Part shown: positions 9,376 to 16,803 of the stretch, piece after piece
Layout of the letters: the number at the start of each line of letters is the position of its first letter
Position numbering within the stretch: the stretch's first letter is position 1
Assembly (NCBI GenBank): GCA_947501695.1
Contig: CANMWO010000001.1
Location: forward strand, 1,488,001-1,552,000
Origin: an uncultured Sphingomonadaceae bacterium
GTDB taxonomy: Bacteria; Pseudomonadota; Alphaproteobacteria; Sphingomonadales; Sphingomonadaceae
Length of the DNA: 64,000 bases
Direction: 5' to 3'
Program-made: the position numbers and the translations under genes
The notes under the pieces: model-generated
The model's input: only the letters and a program-made list of their open reading frames with translations
What the model was told of the DNA's origin: nothing
The model's database searches: none

Positions 9376-10230
9376 ATGTCTTGGCTTAGCAATGTCCGTA
9401 ACAAGATCGCCTCGATCACCAAAAAAGAAACGCCGGATAACCTCTGGCACAAATGCAAAAAATGCGAAGCGATGGTGTTCCTCAAGGAATATGAGGACAA
9501 TATGCATATCTGCCCGAAATGCGAGCATCATGGCCGCATCGGGCCGATGATCCGCTTTGAACAGATCATGGACGAGGATAGCTGGAAGATTATTCCATTT
9601 ACTGCCGTCAAAGAAGATCCGTTGAAATTCAAAGACCAAAAAAAATACACTGACCGTTTGAAAGCCGCGCGCACCAAGACGGAAGAGCAAGACGCGCTGA
9701 TTACCGCCACGGGTACAATCGACAATATCCCTTGCGTGGTTGGCGTACAGGATTTTGCCTTCATGGGTGGCTCGATGGGTCTGGCCGTGGGACAAGCCTT
9801 TGTAGATGGCGCAAACCGCGCGTTGCAGGACCAATGCCCCTATGTGATTTTTACGGCCGCTGGCGGTGCGCGGATGCAGGAAGGCATTTTGTCGCTGATG
9901 CAGATGCCCAAAACCACGGTAGCCATTTCAATGCTGCGAGAATCGGGATTGCCATTCATTGTCGTATTGACCGATCCAACTACTGGCGGTGTCACCGCGA
10001 GCTATGCGATGCTCGGTGATGTTCAGATATCGGAGCCAGGTGCAATGATCGGCTTCGCTGGTCAGCGCGTGATTGAAAACACCATCCGCGAAAAACTACC
10101 CGAGGGTTTTCAGACCGCAGAATATCTGCTCGAGCATGGCATGGTTGACATGGTTGTGCATCGCAAGGAATTGCGCAGCCAGTTGGCTCAAGTCATGGGA
10201 TATCTCATGGCTTGGAAAACAGCGGCTTAA
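9376..10230 (+). CDS. accD: Acetyl-CoA carboxylase carboxyltransferase subunit beta
   Basis: A 284-residue carboxyltransferase subunit that acts with AccA in making malonyl-CoA. The N-terminal zinc ribbon has Cys27, Cys30, Cys46 and Cys49, and the crotonase-like core includes [12 protein letters not shown] and [10 protein letters not shown]. It follows trpA and precedes folC, an order common in alphaproteobacteria. GGGGAA lies about 10 nt before the ATG. Confidence 0.97.
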   Translation: MSWLSNVRNKIASITKKETPDNLWHKCKKCEAMVFLKEYEDNMHICPKCEHHGRIGPMIRFEQIMDEDSWKIIPFTAVKEDPLKFKDQKKYTDRLKAARTKTEEQDALITATGTIDNIPCVVGVQDFAFMGGSMGLAVGQAFVDGANRALQDQCPYVIFTAAGGARMQEGILSLMQMPKTTVAISMLRESGLPFIVVLTDPTTGGVTASYAMLGDVQISEPGAMIGFAGQRVIENTIREKLPEGFQTAEYLLEHGMVDMVVHRKELRSQLAQVMGYLMAWKTAA

Positions 10231-10246
10231 ACTAGCCGTATCGTTC

Positions 10247-11569
10247 ATGGCAGACGGCGCACGCTCCGACCATCCCGCGGTTCAGAAACAACTTGATCGG
10301 CTCTCGCTGCTTTCTCCCGGCCGCGATGTGTTGGGGCTGGAGCGAATCAGTGCCGTCATGGACCGCCTCGACAACCCTCATCTGAAACTGCCACCCGTTT
10401 TTCATGTTGCCGGAACCAATGGCAAAGGCTCCACCTGCGCTTTTTTGCGCGCAGCGATAGAGGCAGAAGGTCTGAAAGCCCATGTCTATACCAGCCCGCA
10501 TCTGGTCCGCTTCAATGAACGGATCAGGCTTGCCGGATCGTTGATTGAGGACGAATATCTCGCTAATCTATTGGCGCGTGTTCTGGATAAGAACGAAGAT
10601 ATCAATCCCAGTTTTTTTGAAGCCACGACAGCCGCCGCCATGCTCGCCTTTGCCGAAACGCCTGCCGATGCCTGTATCTTAGAAGTCGGCTTGGGTGGAC
10701 GATTGGATGCAACCAATATAGTGCCTCAGCCAGTGGCGACCGGTATGGCGGCCCTCGGCATCGATCATAAGGAATTTTTACTCTCGCCGGAAACAGGCGC
10801 GCCAACCGACCCGATGGTCCGTATCGCTTGGGAAAAGGCTGGTGTTGCGAAATCCAGCACGCCGTTACTCACGCAAAAATATCAAGATGATATGGCCGAG
10901 GCGGTTTCAGACCACGCCGCAAAGACTGGCGCGCACTATCTCCCGCGCGGCGAGCATTGGGATGCCGCCATTTACGAACACCAGCTCCACTATCGTGATG
11001 ACGCGGGGAAATTGACACTCCCCCTCCCCGCCCTGCCCGGCGCGCATCAAGCCGATAACGCCGCCCTCGCTATCGCGATGCTACGCCATCAGAATGCTCT
11101 GCAAATTTCCGAAGCCGCCTATCGTGCAGCCATGGGGTGGGCGAAGTGGCCGGCACGATTGCAGAAACTGTCGCCCGGCCCGCTGCGCGACCTCTTGCCA
11201 GAGGACAGCGAATTGTGGCTAGATGGCGGGCATAATGTGAACGCAGGAGAAGCCCTGGCAGCGCATTTCGATAGTTATGCGGGTAGAACCATCCATCTGG
11301 TCTTAGGCATGCTTGCCAACAAAGACCCGGCCGCGATAATCAAGCCCCTTGAAGCGAAAATTGCCAGTATCATAGTGGTCCCGGTCGACGGCCATGAAGC
11401 GCATGGCATAGATGATTTTATGCAAACCGAAGCGGCGGTTTCAAGCGCACTGAATATTGCCGAAGCGTTGAACAAAATCGCGACACGACAGCCCGAAGTC
11501 GTTCTGATTGTTGGCTCTCTTTACCTTGCTGGCACAGTGTTAGAGGCTAATCAGCAATTGCCGGATTGA
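10247..11569 (+). CDS. folC: Bifunctional folylpolyglutamate / dihydrofolate synthase
   Basis: A 440-residue Mur-ligase-family enzyme that adds glutamate to dihydropteroate and to reduced folates. The ATP loop GTNGKGST is at 56-63, with the second family motif EVGLGGRLDATN and HKEFL following. I start at ATG 10247, 16 nt after accD. An upstream in-frame ATG at 10073 lies inside accD and adds unrelated residues. The end is only 4 bp from the convergent TPR gene. Confidence 0.95.
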   Translation: MADGARSDHPAVQKQLDRLSLLSPGRDVLGLERISAVMDRLDNPHLKLPPVFHVAGTNGKGSTCAFLRAAIEAEGLKAHVYTSPHLVRFNERIRLAGSLIEDEYLANLLARVLDKNEDINPSFFEATTAAAMLAFAETPADACILEVGLGGRLDATNIVPQPVATGMAALGIDHKEFLLSPETGAPTDPMVRIAWEKAGVAKSSTPLLTQKYQDDMAEAVSDHAAKTGAHYLPRGEHWDAAIYEHQLHYRDDAGKLTLPLPALPGAHQADNAALAIAMLRHQNALQISEAAYRAAMGWAKWPARLQKLSPGPLRDLLPEDSELWLDGGHNVNAGEALAAHFDSYAGRTIHLVLGMLANKDPAAIIKPLEAKIASIIVVPVDGHEAHGIDDFMQTEAAVSSALNIAEALNKIATRQPEVVLIVGSLYLAGTVLEANQQLPD

Positions 11570-11573
11570 TATT

Positions 11574-12314
11574 CTATAGTTGTTTGAGGCTAGTGGCAGC
11601 CCATTCATAAATCGGTCGGTCATTGTCCAATTGCGCGTGGGACATTCTTTTGCCGTTTTGGATAATTTCTTCCAACTGTTCCTTAGCCAATATTTTTTCA
11701 TCCATCTTGAGCAGTAACGCGGCATAATGCCCTTTCGCCTCAATGCCCGCAATTTTATCGACTATATCGGCATGAATTTTTCGCGCTTCCTCATTGCGGT
11801 CTAACTCAGACAATATTCTTGCTTTTAGAAGTTGCCGTTGATGGTTTTCGCTACTGACCGATGCCGGTTCAAGCGGTTCCAAAATTTCGAGTGCCCGGAC
11901 GGCGTTACCCGTTTCAAAAAGAACACCAGCATATTTGAACATGATGCTATCGCTATCACCATGCGGTTCGACGATAATCTCCTCATATTGCGCGACAGCA
12001 TCTTCAAGACGGCCGCTCGCAGCATATGCATCTGCCAGCTCAACCCGATTAGCGAGACTGTCGGTAAGAGCGATGCTTTCTTTCGCCTGCCTGATGCGAC
12101 GTTCCGGGTCGATTTTTTCTACCGCCTTCTTTTTGGCGTAGCGCATATGTCTATTGCCTTGCAGGCTCGGTAAAATTTCGAACAAAAAATAAGCGGCGCT
12201 GCCGGCGAACGGAAGAAAGATAATCGCCGTCAGCCAGAGTTTGTTTCCGTTACTTCTGATCAAATGCACAACACATAGAATTTGAAGCAAAATGCTCAGC
12301 GCAAAAAACGGCAT
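11574..12314 (-). CDS. Membrane-anchored TPR protein with PLDc_N-like N-terminus
   Basis: A 246-residue protein with two N-terminal membrane segments (about 2-19 and 27-46) in a layout resembling the PLDc_N module (segments separated by a short loop, then FLPFAGSAAYF). Residues from about 80 to the end are helical repeats of TPR type (for example RVELADAYAASGRLEDAVAQY). It is probably a cytoplasmic scaffold tethered to the inner membrane. Partners are not evident. It sits 18 nt downstream of the AmpG-like gene on the same strand. Confidence 0.7.
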   Translation of the reverse strand: MPFFALSILLQILCVVHLIRSNGNKLWLTAIIFLPFAGSAAYFLFEILPSLQGNRHMRYAKKKAVEKIDPERRIRQAKESIALTDSLANRVELADAYAASGRLEDAVAQYEEIIVEPHGDSDSIMFKYAGVLFETGNAVRALEILEPLEPASVSSENHQRQLLKARILSELDRNEEARKIHADIVDKIAGIEAKGHYAALLLKMDEKILAKEQLEEIIQNGKRMSHAQLDNDRPIYEWAATSLKQL

Positions 12315-12332
12315 GATGGTATCTTTCTAACC

Positions 12333-14000
12333 CTATTTTTCTTCTGCCAAAGATCGATTGGTCCGAACCCATTCAAAGATACACAATATGATCGCGGCAA
12401 CACCGAGTGCGGCGGTAAACAGGAATATCTGATAGTAGCCATTTCTCTCAATCATCTCACCCAATGCCCCGCGACCTAACGTTCCAATCAAGAAGGTTAG
12501 TGACGACAACAGTGCATATTGAACAGCGCTATATTGTTTACTCGTTATTGAAGACAGATAAGCAACGAAAGCGGCGCCAGCCAAACCACCTGCTAAATTT
12601 TCACCAGTTATGGCCAGCATTAGCTTAGCCATCCTCTCATCGGCGCCGAACAGACCTACCACCCAAGTGAAACCCGTGACTTTGGCAAAAGTAGTAATCG
12701 CTGCGCCGCCGGCAGCGAGATTGGCATATAGCAAATTACTCGCGGCAGCCGTTGCTGCGCCGATTGTCAGCGTCGCCATACGACCCAAATAGGCAAAGGA
12801 TACGCCCCCAAGCGCAATACCTAACATAGTCATGCCTACGCCAAAAAACTTGGATGCCACGGCAACTTCGCTCTTCGTATATTCCAATTCACCAAGATAG
12901 AACGGATAGGCAAAACTACCCCAGATATTGTCGGTAATTCGATAGGACAGGATCAAAGCTAAAACCAATATTGCGGCCCAGCCGAGGCGTCCCATAATAT
13001 CCGCAAGTGGTAACACCAATGCACGATAGCCATGATCCAGTATGGCATCAAAAGTCGTTTCCCGCTGCGTATCAGCTTGCAGAACATGTTTCCCGTTGCG
13101 ACGCCAATATTCCAAGACTGCTGCGATAATGGCTGGAATGATCACAGTAGCAATGACAATCAACGGTCCGTTAAACTGAATAAACTCAACCGAATCAGGA
13201 CGTGTTTCAGGATCCGAACCAAGCGATTGCACCATGAAAACACCAACCCGTATAAGCGCCCAACTCCAAAGAATACCTACAATGGCTAAGCCATACGCAC
13301 GAATTTTAGGATCGAGCTGTCCTGCCATCCGCAAGGCATTGTCTCCATCTGGGCCATCGGTGGCAACGGTATCTGGCGAAAAAAAGGTCGCGATAGAGAT
13401 CACTAGCATGGTTGCACCCATCAGCGCATAAACGAGTGGCCAGCTATAAGCATCGGCCAAGAACAGAGCCAAAGCACCACCTGCAAGTGCCGCAATCCGA
13501 TAGCCTAGTTGATAGACAGTCGACAACATATCCAGCGTCGCCACTTCATCAGCAACGTCCACGCGCCACGCATCGATTACAACATCCTGTGTCGCTGAAG
13601 CAAAGGCGCCCATTCCAGCGAGCAGAGAAAACCAACCTATTGAAGTCTGCGGATTAAGAACGGACAGCACTATAAGAATGATGCCAAGCAGTACCTGAGC
13701 TGGAATCAGCCAACTTTTGCGACGCCCTAACCGATGAAGACCGGGAATTTTTAACCGATCAACAACCGGCGACCAAAGAAATTTAAACGCGTAGGCAAGA
13801 CCGATAAGAGAAAACACACCCATCGTTTCAAGATCAACTTGCGCGTCGGAAAGCCAAGCGTAAAGCGTACCAAGCAACAGAGAATAAGGGAGACCTGCGG
13901 AAAAACCGAAAATGAACATCATGCCGGTCTTTCTTTGACCGAGCGATGCAATCAGTTTTCGAAACCCCGGCTTTTCTTCTGATTGGGCTACTTCACTCAC
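12333..14000 (-). CDS. ampG: AmpG-type MFS permease
   Basis: A 555-residue polytopic membrane protein. The N-terminal region FGFSAGLPYSLLLGTLYAWL with the following WSPVVDR and the motif around ATQDVVIDAWRVD are characteristic of AmpG, which imports anhydromuropeptides from peptidoglycan turnover. It is longer than E. coli AmpG (491), with extra hydrophobic sequence in the middle and C-terminal parts. No ampD, nagZ or beta-lactamase gene is adjacent, so transport of muropeptides is inferred from family only. Confidence 0.85.
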   Translation of the reverse strand: MSEVAQSEEKPGFRKLIASLGQRKTGMMFIFGFSAGLPYSLLLGTLYAWLSDAQVDLETMGVFSLIGLAYAFKFLWSPVVDRLKIPGLHRLGRRKSWLIPAQVLLGIILIVLSVLNPQTSIGWFSLLAGMGAFASATQDVVIDAWRVDVADEVATLDMLSTVYQLGYRIAALAGGALALFLADAYSWPLVYALMGATMLVISIATFFSPDTVATDGPDGDNALRMAGQLDPKIRAYGLAIVGILWSWALIRVGVFMVQSLGSDPETRPDSVEFIQFNGPLIVIATVIIPAIIAAVLEYWRRNGKHVLQADTQRETTFDAILDHGYRALVLPLADIMGRLGWAAILVLALILSYRITDNIWGSFAYPFYLGELEYTKSEVAVASKFFGVGMTMLGIALGGVSFAYLGRMATLTIGAATAAASNLLYANLAAGGAAITTFAKVTGFTWVVGLFGADERMAKLMLAITGENLAGGLAGAAFVAYLSSITSKQYSAVQYALLSSLTFLIGTLGRGALGEMIERNGYYQIFLFTAALGVAAIILCIFEWVRTNRSLAEEK

Positions 14001-14075
14001 GCCATACTCTCCCTCACACTGAGAGAAACACTAGCGGCAAATGCTTCGAATGCCAGTCAGATTTTTCAGATACGC

Positions 14076-14861
14076 TTAAATATCGAGCAGCTTGGCGCCC
14101 ACAATCGGACCCGAGCCTGGTCGTTGGACAATAATCGCATATTTATCGGCTCCAGAGACATTCAGATCTGCCTCCGAAATTTTGACGCGCATGGATGTGC
14201 CGTCCCAACTTCCCAGATTGCGTTCGCTTTTAACGACATTGGTATAATGTAACTTGCGTCCACCGTTTTCGCCGCGACCGACCTGAACGGTTTCCGACGA
14301 ACTTAGCGCCAGCAATGAAACTCCGGCCATATAGCGAGACTGCCCTTTGATTGTGACAGTGACATCACCGTTGTCATCACGATTGGTTTCAATAACCGGA
14401 CCGGTATTGTTTTTCGCCAATCGGACCAATGATCGAATATCACCTTCACGCGATCCAACCGCTCCACCGCCGCCATTAACCACCATTTGGGGTGTATAGA
14501 CGCCGGATCCTGCCTTACCTTTGCTAGCGTAGGTTCGCTGAAGCTGGGTGTTGTCTTCTCGTGCGAGAGTGTCTTTCCAGCCCAGGCGATCCCAATAAGT
14601 TACAGGCCGCGAAATCACCAGCAGGGAGCTATCTTTTGCTAGCCGGGAAGCTAACATATCTGCTGGGGGACAGGATGAGCATCCCTGACTGGTGAAGAGT
14701 TCGACAACGATCGGATTGGGGGAAACCGTTTCGTCGCCAAAGCTTTTCGCGGGTGTCGTTACTTGCGCGGAGGCATCGCTTGATGATTGGGCGATTTGCG
14801 CACCCATAAAGCCTGCAAATGCAGTAGCTGCGACCATTGCCGGCAATATAATATGACGCAT
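14076..14861 (-). CDS. Exported DUF1223 protein with CxxC motif
   Basis: A 261-residue protein with an N-terminal signal-like hydrophobic segment (residues 4-24). The DUF1223 core begins with VVELFTSQGCSSCPPAD, giving a thioredoxin-like CSSC at 61-64. It is probably a periplasmic or membrane-anchored thiol protein of unknown substrate. It lies 75 bp upstream of ampG on the same strand, and its start is divergent from the pseudouridine synthase gene across 87 bp. Confidence 0.85.
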   Translation of the reverse strand: MRHIILPAMVAATAFAGFMGAQIAQSSSDASAQVTTPAKSFGDETVSPNPIVVELFTSQGCSSCPPADMLASRLAKDSSLLVISRPVTYWDRLGWKDTLAREDNTQLQRTYASKGKAGSGVYTPQMVVNGGGGAVGSREGDIRSLVRLAKNNTGPVIETNRDDNGDVTVTIKGQSRYMAGVSLLALSSSETVQVGRGENGGRKLHYTNVVKSERNLGSWDGTSMRVKISEADLNVSGADKYAIIVQRPGSGPIVGAKLLDI

Positions 14862-14948
14862 CGTGACACCTTCCTAACAAGTAACTATCCTGTCATTCGC
14901 GAGCACCATCTAGTAGGTTACAGATTGCGGCAAAGTTTTTTTTCCGCC

Positions 14949-15785
14949 ATGCGCAAAATCATGACAGACAACGAATCAGGCAAAGAATCGGGCAAGATCT
15001 ATAAAGCCAAGCCCACACGTGGAGCAAAGCAAGAACCTGCCAAGGCCAAACCACCAGAGGCCCAAGTCCGCGAAGGCCAGCGCATTGCCAAATTACTGGC
15101 CCGCGCAGGCGTTGCGTCGCGCCGCGAAATTGAGCGCATGATTGGCGAGGAACGGATCGCTCTCAACGGCGTGACCGTCGATCATCCATCCTTGCTATTG
15201 AAAAATCTCACCGGGATCACCGTAGACGGCAAACCTGTGGCAGAGCCTTCTCCAGCCAAATTGTACCGTTTCCACAAGCCCAATGGCTATCTGACCGCCG
15301 AGCGCGATTTTTCTGGCAAGAAAACCATCTATGACGTGCTTCCGGAAATGGAACGGGTGATGCCCATTGGCCGATTGGATATGAATACCGAAGGCTTGTT
15401 GTTGATGACCACAGATGGCGAGTTTAAGCGCGAGATGGAGCTTCCCAAAACGGGCATTGAACGCACCTATCGCGCCCGAACTTTTGGAGAGATTACGCAA
15501 AACCAACTGGAAGAACTCTATCGCGGTATTACGATAGAAGGCATGCATTATGGTCCAATCACCGCCAATTTGGAACGGCGCACGGGTCGCAATCAATGGA
15601 TTGAAATGACCCTGACGGAAGGAAAAAACCGGGAAGTCAGAAGGGTATTGGAACATTTCGGTTTGGAAGTATCCCGCCTCATCCGCACTCGCTATGGCCC
15701 ATTTGTGCTGGGCGACTTACAAAAAGGCGAAATTGAAGTGGTGCGGCAGCATGATCTAGTGCGGTTTCGGAAGAGCCTGAAGTGA
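14949..15785 (+). CDS. rluB: 23S rRNA pseudouridine synthase, RluB/RsuA family
   Basis: A 278-residue RNA-modifying enzyme. A basic, low-complexity N-terminus (to about 40) is followed by an S4 RNA-binding domain (RIAKLLARAGVASRREIE) and the pseudouridine synthase domain with the catalytic Asp144 in GRLDMNTEGLLL. RluB modifies U2605 of 23S rRNA in E. coli; the exact site here is inferred. A second ATG at 14961 could be the start (four residues shorter), since neither candidate has a clear ribosome-binding site. Confidence 0.9.
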   Translation: MRKIMTDNESGKESGKIYKAKPTRGAKQEPAKAKPPEAQVREGQRIAKLLARAGVASRREIERMIGEERIALNGVTVDHPSLLLKNLTGITVDGKPVAEPSPAKLYRFHKPNGYLTAERDFSGKKTIYDVLPEMERVMPIGRLDMNTEGLLLMTTDGEFKREMELPKTGIERTYRARTFGEITQNQLEELYRGITIEGMHYGPITANLERRTGRNQWIEMTLTEGKNREVRRVLEHFGLEVSRLIRTRYGPFVLGDLQKGEIEVVRQHDLVRFRKSLK

Positions 15786-15810
15786 GGCTAACGACCGGCA
15801 ATCTCAAAAC

Positions 15811-15880
15811 CGTTCGTTCTGAGCTTGTCGAAGCCATGCCCTGCGACAACAGATGTCCTTCGACAAGCTCAGAACGAACG
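15811..15880. repeat. REP-like perfect 23 bp inverted repeat
   Basis: The arm at 15811-15833 (cgttcgttctgagcttgtcg plus aag) is exactly reverse-complementary to 15858-15880, with a 24 nt loop. The core word GAGCTTGTCGAAG resembles short palindromic repeats scattered through many proteobacterial genomes. It lies between rluB and rsmD, which read in the same direction, and could act as a transcript-stabilising or attenuating hairpin. No second full copy was seen in the window. Confidence 0.8.
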
Positions 15881-15969
15881 AATTTCGGAACTCCCGGTCG
15901 CTGCGCGAGCGATGCCTCGGGCCTCGCACCTATCCCTTCCCCCTCGCTAGAAAAAGAGGGGTCTATATT

Positions 15970-16506
15970 ATGCGTATAATTGCAGGCGATTGGCGCGGAC
16001 GAAAAATTGTTGCGCCAAAAGGGGAAATAACTCGTCCAACTGCGGATCGCACCCGCGAACGACTATTTTCCATGTTAACCAGCCGTCTTGGTGATTTTGC
16101 GGACTTGCAAGTGCTAGACCTTTTTTCCGGTTCTGGTGCTCTCGGGCTTGAAGCCTTGTCACGCGGCGCGGCGCATTGCACTTTTGTCGAACAAGACCGG
16201 GAAGCGCTAAAAGCGTTAGAAAAAAACATCGACACGCTAAACGCACAGGCGGATGTCCGTATTGGTTCGGTATTGGCCCTTGGTCCTGCACGAAAACCCT
16301 ATGACCTTATCCTGATGGACCCGCCTTATGAAACGGGGGCCGGCGCTGTGGCGCTATCAAAACTTGGTCGCCATGGATGGTTTGAGCCCTCCAGCTGGAT
16401 TGCCATTGAGACTTCCCGCAGGGAAGAGGTCGCCGTTAAAGGTTTTAATTTGGAGAGCCAGCGCGATAGCGGCAAAGCGAGATTGCACATATTGCGTCCC
16501 GCATGA
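15970..16506 (+). CDS. rsmD: 16S rRNA (guanine966-N2)-methyltransferase
   Basis: A 178-residue SAM-dependent methyltransferase. The SAM-binding motif VLDLFSGSGALGLEALSRG is at 48-66 and the N6/N2-methylase motif DPPY at 117-120; the N-terminal MRIIAGDWRGRKI is typical of RsmD. It methylates G966 of 16S rRNA. The start is fixed by this N-terminus; in-frame codons upstream run through the REP-like repeat and are rejected. Confidence 0.95.
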   Translation: MRIIAGDWRGRKIVAPKGEITRPTADRTRERLFSMLTSRLGDFADLQVLDLFSGSGALGLEALSRGAAHCTFVEQDREALKALEKNIDTLNAQADVRIGSVLALGPARKPYDLILMDPPYETGAGAVALSKLGRHGWFEPSSWIAIETSRREEVAVKGFNLESQRDSGKARLHILRPA

Positions 16507-16512
16507 CTACAT

Positions 16513-16638
16513 TTAACTGTTCGCAGTCTCATAAGCTGTTGCCGTCTCATTGCTGTCATTTTGACTATGCGAATAGGCCGTGGTGGTTACCATCATCGCG
16601 GTCGCAATGATCGCGCTCAACATTAGACGTTTACTCAT
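16513..16638 (-). CDS. Possible small exported peptide
   Basis: A 41-codon frame starts MSKRLMLSAIIATAMMV and reads as a short signal peptide followed by a Ser/Asn/Thr/Glu-rich mature tail of about 20 residues. GGAA lies about 9 nt before the ATG. The frame opposes rsmD tail-to-tail and lies upstream of, and divergent from, uvrD/pcrA. I do not recognise it, and such a short frame may be chance. Confidence 0.4.
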   Translation of the reverse strand: MSKRLMLSAIIATAMMVTTTAYSHSQNDSNETATAYETANS

Positions 16639-16665
16639 TTTAGTTTCCAATCTGGGGCTCGTTTC

Positions 16666-16708
16666 CTTGTATAATCGTGATATGGTGCACCGCAACACGA
16701 TATACAAG
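16666..16708. promoter_or_regulatory. Imperfect dyad between divergent genes
   Basis: Arms cttgtat-aa-tcgtg (16666-16679) and cacga-t-atacaag (16696-16708) pair almost completely around a 16 nt loop. The dyad lies in the only intergenic region between the small exported peptide gene and uvrD/pcrA, and the left arm contains a TATAAT word. It may be an operator or overlapping promoter element. No regulator is identified. Confidence 0.45.
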
Positions 16709-16766
16709 CTGCCCTTTGGGTCAGGTCCGAGCATATTACATGATAGCACTTGCCGCCGTCGCGGAT

Positions 16767-16781
16767 GTTCCCTAACTGTTC
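16767..16781 (+). promoter_or_regulatory. LexA (SOS) box of alphaproteobacterial type, GTTC-N7-GTTC
   Basis: The sequence GTTC, seven bases (cctaact), GTTC is an exact match to the direct-repeat LexA operator known in alphaproteobacteria. It ends 22 bp before the uvrD/pcrA ATG at 16804, a position suited to blocking transcription of a helicase gene that belongs to the SOS response in several bacteria. It also argues against translation from the upstream in-frame codons at 16750 or 16765. Confidence 0.6.
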
Positions 16782-16803
16782 ACCTGTGACCGACACTGTA
16801 AAC

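Noticed and set aside
10073-10246. Longer folC start
   Set aside because: The extension runs inside accD in another frame. The FolC N-terminus starts at 10247.
15782-15979. 65-codon open frame over the REP-like repeat
   Set aside because: It consists of the repeat and low-complexity sequence and shows no protein features.
16750-16803. Longer uvrD start (TTG 16750 or ATG 16765)
   Set aside because: The extension contains the GTTC-N7-GTTC box and has no helicase-like sequence; 16804 is preferred, though 16765 is not strictly excluded.
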